In this document: positions 1-5,407 of the stretch, piece by piece
Layout of the letters: each line of letters opens with the position of its first letter
Numbering within the stretch: position 1 is the stretch's first letter
Origin: Planctomycetota bacterium
GTDB taxonomy: Bacteria > Planctomycetota > Phycisphaerae > WQYP01
Length of the DNA: 5,855 nt
Reading direction: 5' to 3'
Assembly: GCA_021805585.1 (NCBI GenBank)
Contig: JAJZEY010000505.1
Location: forward strand, 1-5,855
Position numbers and translations under genes: made by a program
Notes under the pieces: model-generated
What the model was told of the DNA's origin: nothing
Seen by the model: the letters and a program-made list of their open reading frames with translations, nothing else
Databases searched by the model: none

Positions 1-2013
1 TTCACATCCACGCACGGTGCCCGAAAGGGTCTGGCCGATACCGCACTGAAAACCGCGGATTCCGGCTACCTGACCCGCAAACTCGCCGATGTCGCCCAGA
101 ATGTGATTATCTCGCAGAATAACTGCGGTACGCAGAAGGGCATCCGCAAAAGCGCCATTTATAAGGGCGACCAGGTGGATGTGCCGTTGCGTGATATTCT
201 GACCGGCCGCTGCGCCGCCGATACGCTCATGAACCCCGTCACCGATGAAGTCATCGTGCGTGAAGGCCAGATAATCAGCGATGCGATCGCCCGTAAGATT
301 GAAGCCCTGAATCTGGAAACCGTCCGGGTGCGCAGCCCCCTGACCTGCGAAAGTCCTGTGGGCATTTGCGCCCGCTGCTATGGCGTGGACCTTTCCACCA
401 ACACACTGGTGGAAGAAGGTATGGCCGTGGGCATCATTGGTGCCCAGTCCATCGGTGAACCAGGCACGCAGCTGACCATGCGTACCTTCCATACCGGCGG
501 ATCCGCGACCCGTATTCTGGAAAAGAACGACGTTCGCGCCGGCGTGGCCGGTGTGGTCGAATACCATGATCTTAACGCCGTGGAAGTAACCGATCCCGAA
601 GGCAATAAGCACATTGTGGTTCTGAAAAAGAACGGCGAAATCGCCATTCGCGATTCCAAGGGACGCGAACTGGAAAAATCGCGCGTGCCTTATGGTGCCA
701 ATATTCTGGTCAAGCAGGGCGAATCCGTCCGTGGCGGACAGCAGCTTTGCACCTGGGATCAGCACCGCACGCCCATTCTGGCTGAAAAAGCCGGCCGCGT
801 GAAGTTTGAAGATATCCAGGAAGGTGAAACCGCCCGTGCGGAAGCCGAAGGCAAAGGCGCTTCCAAGCGTCTGGTCATCGTCGAACACCGTGGCGAACGC
901 CATCCGCGTATCGTCATTGAAGACCCATCCGACGGCAAGATTCTGGATTTCCATTATCTGCCCGCCAAGGCCCGTATTGACGTAACCGAAGGTCAAAACG
1001 TGTTCCCCGGAACCCTGCTTGCCCGCCAGCCGCGGGAAATCAAGGGTACTTCCGATATCACGTCCGGTCTGCCGCGCGTCACTGAAATCTTCGAAGCCCG
1101 CAAACCCAAGGACACCGCCGTCATGGCGGAAATCTCCGGTACTGTGGAGCTTCGGTCGGACAAGCGCCGTGGCAAAATGACGATTATTGTTCGCGGTGCC
1201 GGCGACATTGAAAAGGAACATCATGTTCCGCAGGATCGGCAGCTTCGCGTGCACACCGGTGATGCGGTGGATGCCGGCGATCCGTTGATTGACGGCCCGC
1301 TGGTGCCGCACGATATTCTTCGTATCAAGGGTGAAGATGCCCTGCAGGAATATCTGCTGACTGAAGTGCAGAATGTCTACCGCACACAGAACCAGCGCAT
1401 CAGCGACAAACATATTGAAGTCATTGTTTCCCAGATGCTTCGCAAGGTGAAAGTGGACAGCCCCGGCGACACCACTTTCCTGCCCGGTGAAGTGGTGGAC
1501 AAGTTCAAGTTCCGCCACGCCAATGAGGCGGTCATGAAGCTCTTGCGGATTGAAGATCCGGGTGATACCGAATTGACGGTCGGCACCCTCCTTTCACGCG
1601 ATGAGCTTAAGGAAGTTGTGGCCACTGTGGAAGCCAAAGGCGGCAAAGCGCCCAAGACCAAGAAGCCCAAACCGGCCAACGGAAAAACGCTTCTTTTGGG
1701 TATCACCAAGGCCAGTTTGCAGAGCGAATCATTCGTCTCGGCGGCCAGCTTCCAGGAAACCACCAAGGTTCTTACGGAAGCCGCTCTGGCCAGCCGCGAG
1801 GATACGCTGGTCGGCCTGAAGGAAAATGTGATTCTCGGCCACCTGATTCCCGCGGGCACCGCGTTCCGCAATTATCAGGACCTCAAGACGGTTCACCTTG
1901 GCGAACCGGCACCTGAACCCGAATCCCATATTACCATGACGTTCACACCCGAACCGCAGGCTGTTTCGGAAAATGCCGAAGCCAAAGATCAGCAGGCGAC
2001 AGTCGGCGCTTAA
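1..2013 (+). CDS. rpoC: DNA-directed RNA polymerase beta' subunit, C-terminal half (5' truncated by window)
   Basis: This is the second half of the largest subunit of bacterial RNA polymerase. The reading frame is open from base 1, so the gene begins before the window; 670 residues are visible of a protein usually near 1,400. It opens inside the bridge helix (STHGARKGLADTALK, bases 7-51). The four cysteines of the second zinc site are present in NNCGT (bases 118-132) and in the TC...IC..RCYG cluster (bases 343-384). The trigger-loop region follows, with GEPGTQLTMRTFHTGG at about 448-501. The jaw and C-terminal region includes GLPRVTEIFEARKPKD (about 1066-1113) and GPLVPHDILRIKGE. The C-terminal clamp part (VILGHLIPAGTAFRNY) precedes a short acidic tail. 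The catalytic NADFDGD loop lies upstream and is not visible. The gene ends in TAA and converges on rtcA 114 bases further on. An ATG at 103 is internal and is not the start. Confidence 0.98.
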   Translation, partial: FTSTHGARKGLADTALKTADSGYLTRKLADVAQNVIISQNNCGTQKGIRKSAIYKGDQVDVPLRDILTGRCAADTLMNPVTDEVIVREGQIISDAIARKIEALNLETVRVRSPLTCESPVGICARCYGVDLSTNTLVEEGMAVGIIGAQSIGEPGTQLTMRTFHTGGSATRILEKNDVRAGVAGVVEYHDLNAVEVTDPEGNKHIVVLKKNGEIAIRDSKGRELEKSRVPYGANILVKQGESVRGGQQLCTWDQHRTPILAEKAGRVKFEDIQEGETARAEAEGKGASKRLVIVEHRGERHPRIVIEDPSDGKILDFHYLPAKARIDVTEGQNVFPGTLLARQPREIKGTSDITSGLPRVTEIFEARKPKDTAVMAEISGTVELRSDKRRGKMTIIVRGAGDIEKEHHVPQDRQLRVHTGDAVDAGDPLIDGPLVPHDILRIKGEDALQEYLLTEVQNVYRTQNQRISDKHIEVIVSQMLRKVKVDSPGDTTFLPGEVVDKFKFRHANEAVMKLLRIEDPGDTELTVGTLLSRDELKEVVATVEAKGGKAPKTKKPKPANGKTLLLGITKASLQSESFVSAASFQETTKVLTEAALASREDTLVGLKENVILGHLIPAGTAFRNYQDLKTVHLGEPAPEPESHITMTFTPEPQAVSENAEAKDQQATVGA

Positions 2014-2065
2014 GTTCGCCGAAAGCTTGGGCGGTTCACAAGCCGCCATCCCCATGACAAAAGCG

Positions 2066-2098
2066 AGGCCGGGTTGCTTGACAGCAGCCCGGCCTTTT
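2066..2098 (+). terminator. Intrinsic terminator of rpoC, possibly bidirectional
   Basis: A 12-bp stem (AGGCCGGGTTGC at 2066-2077 with GCAGCCCGGCCT at 2084-2095) contains one G.T pair and closes a 6-base loop. It runs directly into TTTT (2095-2098) and CCCC. It lies 52 bases after the rpoC stop. Read on the other strand, the same stem is followed three bases later by CTTTTG, so it may also stop transcripts leaving rtcA. A weaker 5-bp hairpin (GGCGG 2030-2034 with CCGCC 2043-2047) precedes it. The rest of the 114-base space between the two stop codons shows nothing else. Confidence 0.88.
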
Positions 2099-2127
2099 CC
2101 CCATTGGCACAATGCACGAAGCGGCTG

Positions 2128-3159
2128 TCAAACCGTGGCCAGCGTTCCGACGCGGACCAGCGCAGTGCGATCCCGTGGCGCATGGACATGTATAGGAACG
2201 GAAAGAAACTTTTGAATGACTTCTATATTGGTTTTAGAATGGCGCGAAAGCGGCAACGTCAAAAAGGAACCACCGCCAGCCAGGGCCATAGGCAATAGAA
2301 GCTGGTCCGCCAGGTAATGTCCGACCGGTGCTTGTGCCGCCATATAGGCATGCATCTGCCCGACAAGCTGTTCGATAACCGCCTCCGACGAAAGACCTTT
2401 CTGCCCAAAACCGGTCAATATTTCAGTAATTTGATCGCTTTGCAGTTCAAGAACCACCGCGTTTCCCGGCCCCATATTCTCGGGAAGATTTTCAATCGTA
2501 AAGCAGGACCTGTCCCATCCGGTGCGGCGGCCCAGAGCTTCCAATTGACGCTGGGCAACGGCACCCGGCAGGCCGGCAATCAGGACCCGTGCGGACCGGC
2601 GAACCATTTTTCCCGGCTCGGTTAAGTGAATCGGTGCGAACTTGTCCACCGGGTCAATCGTCACGCGGAATTTTCCGCCGCCTGCCGGATAAAACCCCGG
2701 CCGCTCCAGCTTCGCGCTCACGTGCGGCCCCATGGCGTTTATGACCGGCAGAAAGCATTTTTCCAGAAAATCAAACGATGGTGCATAAGGGTTATGCGTG
2801 CCACCCTCCAATTCCAGAATGGATTGGCCATCGGCGAGCAGCAACGCGGGCAAAACAGTCTGCAATACCAGCGTGGCGCTGCCGGCGGTTCCAACTGAAA
2901 AGTGATAGTGACCTGCTTGTACCGCACCGGGCCGGAATTCCATGCATTGTGCGCCCATTTCCACGCCGCTGGTCTGGGCACTGCATATCCGTGCCCCAGC
3001 CGCGACCGCCGTAAGATGCTGGCGCATAAGACCGGGTTTGGGTCTTCCCGCACGAATATGTTCAATGCCAAATGGCTGGGATGTCGCGATGGAAAGTGCC
3101 AGGGCCGTACGCAAAATCTGGCCGCCACCTTCACCCATGCGTCCGTCAAGTGTGATCAT
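2128..3159 (-). CDS. rtcA: RNA 3'-terminal phosphate cyclase
   Basis: RtcA uses ATP to convert an RNA 3'-phosphate to a 2',3'-cyclic phosphate through an adenylated-histidine enzyme and an RNA-(3')pp(5')A intermediate, making ends that RtcB can use. From the chosen ATG the protein has 343 residues, close to the family's usual 340. Visible signatures: GEGGGQILR at residues 9-17, the RAGRPKPGLMRQHL segment at 37-50, FSVGTAGSATLVLQT at about 87-101, GGTHNPYAPSFDF at 119-131, RPGFYPAGGG at 153-162, and near the C-terminus GHYLADQLLLPMALAGGG followed by SRHSKTN. His307 in that last motif matches the adenylated histidine of the E. coli enzyme (His309). The frame is open 15 codons further upstream to a non-ATG start at 3204. 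The ATG at 3159 is preferred because of its Shine-Dalgarno site and because it gives the normal family N-terminus. It follows rtcB by 41 bases and is probably co-transcribed with it. The product is cytoplasmic. Confidence 0.97.
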   Translation of the reverse strand: MITLDGRMGEGGGQILRTALALSIATSQPFGIEHIRAGRPKPGLMRQHLTAVAAGARICSAQTSGVEMGAQCMEFRPGAVQAGHYHFSVGTAGSATLVLQTVLPALLLADGQSILELEGGTHNPYAPSFDFLEKCFLPVINAMGPHVSAKLERPGFYPAGGGKFRVTIDPVDKFAPIHLTEPGKMVRRSARVLIAGLPGAVAQRQLEALGRRTGWDRSCFTIENLPENMGPGNAVVLELQSDQITEILTGFGQKGLSSEAVIEQLVGQMHAYMAAQAPVGHYLADQLLLPMALAGGGSFLTLPLSRHSKTNIEVIQKFLSVPIHVHAPRDRTALVRVGTLATV

Positions 3160-3164
3160 CAAAA

Positions 3165-3168
3165 CTCC
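3165..3168 (-). promoter_or_regulatory. Ribosome binding site of rtcA
   Basis: GGAG on the - strand sits five bases before the ATG at 3159-3157. It decides the start in favour of this ATG over the longer open frame reaching 3204, which would overlap the end of rtcB. Confidence 0.75.
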
Positions 3169-3200
3169 GGAATTTTCAAAAGGCCAACAGCTTCCGCGGC

Positions 3201-4712
3201 TCAATCATCCGCCTTGTCGGAATCTTTGATGACAAAACGTGCCTTCAGCCGCGCTACTTCGCTGGCCAGTCCCGCGCCTTTAACACTGTCCAGTACATCG
3301 TCAAAATTTTTGTAGGCCGCGGGCGCTTCATCGCGCGGATAATTGCGGCAATTGCTTAAAATATCACATGCGGTAAAGGATTCATCAATCGTTTGCTGAT
3401 CAAGCGCCCGGATGGCGGCCTTTCGGCCCATCTGTCGTCCTGCGCCATGGTTGACACTGTAACAGCTTTTAACGGCCCCCGGGTCGGCCACCATGACGAC
3501 CGAACCGGCTTGCGGATTGCCGGGCAGCAAAATGGGGTGGCCCGTTTGTGCGTACCGTGTTCCTTCCAATCCCGGATGACCCGCCGGGAATGCCCGCGTG
3601 GCCCCTTTGCGGTGAACCCATGCGAGTTTGCCATCCACAATTTCGCGCCGTGCAATATTGTGACTGATAAAATAAACCAGTGTGCCGGTGGTACCCGGCA
3701 AAACCTGCTCGAATGCCTCCAGAACCAGGGCATTAATCAGCAGATGATTCACAGTGGCAAAATTAGCGCCCAGACCCATGTCGTCTATGTAAGCATCCGC
3801 CTCGGGCGTTCCCAGCGGAGCATAAACTAATTCGCGGTCGTTTCCGGGCAATGGAATGCTCCACTTTGCGAACTTGCTCTGAAGCGATTGAAACTGGCCA
3901 TGCGCGAGTTGAAATCCAAATCCGCGCGATCCGCAATGCGAAAGAAACGCGACATGGTTGTCTTTAAGGCCGAAATGCCGCGCCATCGCTTTAGCCCGCG
4001 ATTGATCCAGAATATGGACAATCTCGCATTCTCCAAAGTGATTGCCACCTCCGTAAGATCCCAGTTGGCTGATTTTGGCCGCAAAGTTTTTTAACGGGCC
4101 GCTACGCAGAATTTCCAGCCGCGCGGACAATGAATCAACCGTATCATCATGCCCCAAATGAAATGAATCTTCACAATAATCAGCCCAGCTTTCCGGAATC
4201 CCCAGCCGAGCGCACACCGCCGCCGACGCCCCCTGCGTGGCCACCAGCAAACCGACAGCTTCGGAAACGTGGCGGCTTTTTTTGGCAGAGCGCTGTCCTT
4301 TGCCCGCGCCGGTTGGCGTGCGCTCCACAATAGCGTCAATCAAGGCTCGCCGGATGCGCGTATCGGCCACCGCCTCAGCGGGAATATCAAGCTGCAATAG
4401 GCTCATGGAACATTTAATATCCACACCCACCGGGCCAGGATAGACATGTGTGGGCGATACCAGCACGCAGCCTACCGGTGCGCCATAGCCGCAATGCGCA
4501 TCAGGATTAAGCACCAGATCGGTTACGCCCGGAGCGCCACGTGAATTCAGAGCCTGAGTCAGACACATGGCATCAAATGTTTTACGAATGGCCGGCGTGC
4601 CGATAACGGTGATCGGTTTTTGTTTTGAATCACGCGCCGGTAAAATCGCTGTCGCTTCGCCGGTGACGACAAACGGTTCGGTGACAGGTTCGGTCTTTTC
4701 AATAAAGGTCAT
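3201..4712 (-). CDS. rtcB: tRNA-splicing/RNA-repair ligase RtcB
   Basis: RtcB joins RNA ends carrying 2',3'-cyclic phosphate or 3'-phosphate to 5'-OH ends. It uses GTP and Mn2+ through a GMP-histidine intermediate, healing for example tRNAs cut in the anticodon loop. The 503-residue product has the complete active-site set: NPDAHCGYGAPVG at 69-81; GPVGVDIKC at 93-101, giving metal ligands Asp98 and Cys101; GGGNHFGE at 221-228 (Asn224, His225); SHCGSRG at 258-264 (His259); SHNIARRE at 350-357 (His351); HRKGATRA at 367-374; and NHGAGR at 421-426. His422 is the expected guanylylated residue (His404 in the Pyrococcus enzyme). The C-terminal DEAPAAYKNFDDV motif is also present. The protein is about 100 residues longer than E. 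coli RtcB and nearer the archaeal length. A clear Shine-Dalgarno site supports the ATG. No archease gene is visible here. It is downstream of the Y RNA array and upstream of rtcA. Confidence 0.98.
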   Translation of the reverse strand: MTFIEKTEPVTEPFVVTGEATAILPARDSKQKPITVIGTPAIRKTFDAMCLTQALNSRGAPGVTDLVLNPDAHCGYGAPVGCVLVSPTHVYPGPVGVDIKCSMSLLQLDIPAEAVADTRIRRALIDAIVERTPTGAGKGQRSAKKSRHVSEAVGLLVATQGASAAVCARLGIPESWADYCEDSFHLGHDDTVDSLSARLEILRSGPLKNFAAKISQLGSYGGGNHFGECEIVHILDQSRAKAMARHFGLKDNHVAFLSHCGSRGFGFQLAHGQFQSLQSKFAKWSIPLPGNDRELVYAPLGTPEADAYIDDMGLGANFATVNHLLINALVLEAFEQVLPGTTGTLVYFISHNIARREIVDGKLAWVHRKGATRAFPAGHPGLEGTRYAQTGHPILLPGNPQAGSVVMVADPGAVKSCYSVNHGAGRQMGRKAAIRALDQQTIDESFTACDILSNCRNYPRDEAPAAYKNFDDVLDSVKGAGLASEVARLKARFVIKDSDKADD

Positions 4713-4717
4713 GGGTG

Positions 4718-4722
4718 CTCCT
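4718..4722 (-). promoter_or_regulatory. Ribosome binding site of rtcB
   Basis: AGGAG on the - strand, five bases before the ATG at 4712-4710. It lies only 26 bases after the T-run that ends the Y4 element, so little room is left for an independent promoter. No convincing -35/-10 or -24/-12 pair was seen in 4713-4748. Confidence 0.8.
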
Positions 4723-4748
4723 GAAATCAGATTTACTTTAACAGAATT

Positions 4749-4770
4749 AAAAAAAGGCTGCGGCAGGCGA
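4749..4770 (-). terminator. 3' arm of Y4 basal helix plus T7: candidate terminator/attenuator before rtcB
   Basis: The 3' strand of the Y4 basal helix (TCGC at 4770-4767, then CTGCCGCA-G-CC at 4766-4756) pairs with 4895-4880. It is followed at once by seven T (4755-4749). A GC-rich helix followed by a T-run is the form of an intrinsic terminator, except that the hairpin loop here is the whole Y4 RNA. It would give Y4 a defined 3' end and would separate the Y RNAs from rtcBA unless it is read through. Confidence 0.6.
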
Positions 4771-4895
4771 CCAATTTTCGTCGAAATTGTGGGTACCGCT
4801 CTACCATTGAGCTACGCTCCGCAAGCAGAGCTTCCGGAGCGCCGGGACTCGAACCCGGAACATGTAATTCCGACCGCATTCGCGCTGCCGCATCC
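4756..4895 (-). ncRNA. Y RNA-like tRNA mimic (YrlA type), copy Y4
   Basis: Hand folding on the - strand gives a basal helix GG.TGCGGCAG (4895-4885) with CTGCCGCA.CC (4766-4756), a bulged C at 4884, then GCGA/TCGC. The internal loop is ATGCG (4879-4875) against 4779-4771. A second helix GTCGGAATT (4874-4866) pairs with AATTTCGAC (4788-4780). Inside lies a tRNA-like domain in permuted order. First is a T arm CCGGG-TTCGAGT-CCCGG (4858-4842). Next is a perfect 7-bp acceptor-like stem CGCTCCG/CGGAGCG (4841-4835 with 4821-4815), capped by a small hairpin and so with no free CCA end. Then come TA and a D arm GCTC-AATGGTA-GAGC (4812-4798) carrying the GG needed for D/T loop contact. This is the topology known for YrlA RNAs, which Rsr binds by the basal helix. 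Read linearly it is not a tRNA: no anticodon arm lies between D and T arms. Confidence 0.85.
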
Positions 4896-4897
4896 TT

Positions 4898-5061
4898 TCA
4901 AACGTGACAACAAAAGTGATGAAACGCGCGCTCTACCATTGAGCTACCACCCCGGTGCAGGCAGACTTATTAAATCTGGCCAGCAGCCGCGATGAATGGG
5001 AATCGAACCCATAACCTCGAGAATGGAAATCTGTAGTTCCATCGGCATTTGTCGCGTGTGA
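4898..5061 (-). ncRNA. Y RNA-like tRNA mimic (YrlA type), copy Y3
   Basis: Same design as Y4. The basal helix CGCGACAA (5056-5049) pairs with TTGTCACG (4910-4903) with one C/A mismatch, and weaker pairs extend it to 5061/4898. The internal loop is ATGCC (5048-5044) against ACTTTTG (4917-4911). The second helix GATGGAAC (5043-5036) pairs with GTTTCATC (4925-4918), with the G.U at position five. A T arm ATGGG-TTCGATT-CCCAT spans 5012-4996. An acceptor-like stem follows (4995-4989 with 4953-4947; weaker, with two G.U pairs and one mismatch). It is extended by a long capped hairpin ending in CAGATT/AGTCTG around the loop TAATA. Then come TA and a D arm GCTC-AATGGTA-GAGC (4944-4930). The 23 bases between second helix and T arm (5035-5013) are longer than in the other copies. 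An 18-base D-arm segment (TAGCTCAATGGTAGAGCG) is identical in Y3 and Y4. Only two bases separate the two elements. Confidence 0.8.
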
Positions 5062-5070
5062 TGCGCTTAA

Positions 5071-5102
5071 TTCCGCCACTCGAAAAATCGCGAGTGGCGG
5101 AA
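5071..5102 (-). repeat. Perfect 12-bp inverted repeat between Y2 and Y3
   Basis: On the - strand TTCCGCCACTCG (5102-5091) pairs perfectly with CGAGTGGCGGAA (5082-5071) around the loop CGATTTTT. It begins 8 bases after the Y2 basal helix and ends 9 bases before Y3. No T-run follows the stem on either strand, so it is not a standard terminator. A processing hairpin that separates Y2 from Y3 in a common transcript is a reasonable guess; a short palindromic repeat element is the alternative. Confidence 0.8.
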
Positions 5103-5110
5103 AGTCATAT

Positions 5111-5240
5111 AAAGCGACGGCGACAAAAATGATGAGAGTTTCCGCCATAGCCGGGAAACCGGTTATTCCCCGACGTAAGGCGGGCAGGATTCGAACCTGC
5201 TGGTTACCAATGTACTCCCATCGGCATTCGCCGCCGCTCT
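5111..5240 (-). ncRNA. Y RNA-like RNA with T arm but no D arm, copy Y2
   Basis: This has the cleanest basal part of the four. The helix AGAGCGGCGGCGA (5240-5228) pairs with TCGCCGTCGCTTT (5123-5111), with two G.U pairs. The internal loop is ATGCC (5227-5223) against ATTTTTG (5130-5124). The second helix GATGGGAGT (5222-5214) pairs fully with ACTCTCATC (5139-5131), with a G.U at position five. The strand leading into the loop reads GGCGAATG, matching the G-N-C-G-A-A-N-G motif I recall for Rsr-binding bacterial Y RNAs. Inside are a perfect T arm GCAGG-TTCGAAT-CCTGC (5200-5184) and a capped acceptor-like arm starting CCGCC/GGCGG (5183-5179 with 5146-5142), topped by CGGGGAA/TTTCCCG. Only two bases (AA) then separate it from the second helix, so the D arm of Y3 and Y4 is missing. 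A TGG-TAA-CCA mini-hairpin (5209-5201) precedes the T arm. Confidence 0.8.
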
Positions 5241-5313
5241 GTTCGTTTTCAACTCCAGTTCTCAATCCGGGCCAAGGCCTGCTCCCGGCTGGCGTTGGCA
5301 AGGATATTTGAAA

Positions 5314-5398
5314 GCCAAACCTGCGCAACGGGCAAAAATGCACTGGATTTATCAGTACAAGCTGTCATCCCCCTGGCATCCCGCTGCGCAGGCTCGGC
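5314..5398 (-). ncRNA. Compact Y RNA-like hairpin without tRNA domain, copy Y1
   Basis: A 19-bp basal helix joins GCCGAGCCTGCGCAGCGGG (5398-5380) to 5332-5314. Its only departures from Watson-Crick pairing are three G.U pairs, each with the G on the 5' arm. Such pairs are stable only in the - strand transcript (C/A on the other strand), which argues for an RNA and not a DNA palindrome. The internal loop is ATGCC (5379-5375) against ATTTTTG (5339-5333), identical to Y2 and in the same place although the helix sequence is unrelated. The apical part is a 6-bp hairpin GTACTG-ATAAATC-CAGTGC (5358-5340), with about 16 unpaired bases on its 5' side. There is no T arm or D arm. It begins 9 bases after the rsr stop codon, so it could also act in the 3' end of rsr mRNA. 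Confidence 0.6.
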
Positions 5399-5407
5399 GG
5401 CATCATT

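Noticed and set aside
1377..1871. 164-codon open frame on the - strand inside rpoC
   Set aside because: It is a shadow of the highly conserved rpoC frame; no family resemblance.
3160..3204. Extended N-terminus of RtcA from the non-ATG start at 3204
   Set aside because: The added 15 residues have no counterpart in the family, and the ATG at 3159 has a GGAG site at proper spacing.
4842..4953. An ordinary intron-containing tRNA formed by the Y3 D arm and the Y4 T arm
   Set aside because: The acceptor strands GGGGTGG and CGCTCCG do not pair, while CGCTCCG pairs perfectly with CGGAGCG inside Y4. There is no CCA-type end and no plausible anticodon arm.
4567..4995. 142-codon open frame on the + strand
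   Set aside because: It is antisense to the rtcB start and to Y3/Y4, with no ribosome site and no recognisable motif.
5071..5102. Intrinsic terminator
   Set aside because: The stem is perfect, but the bases after it (TTAAGCG on the - strand, AGTCATA on the + strand) contain no T-run.
5101..5130. Sigma-70 promoter with TATATG as -10 near 5110
   Set aside because: No -35 at acceptable spacing, and the bases belong to the end of the Y2 basal helix.
4933..5343. 136-codon open frame on the - strand across the array
   Set aside because: It runs through the helices of Y2, Y3 and the 12-bp hairpin, has no family signature and unbiased composition, and is best explained as chance in a non-coding region.
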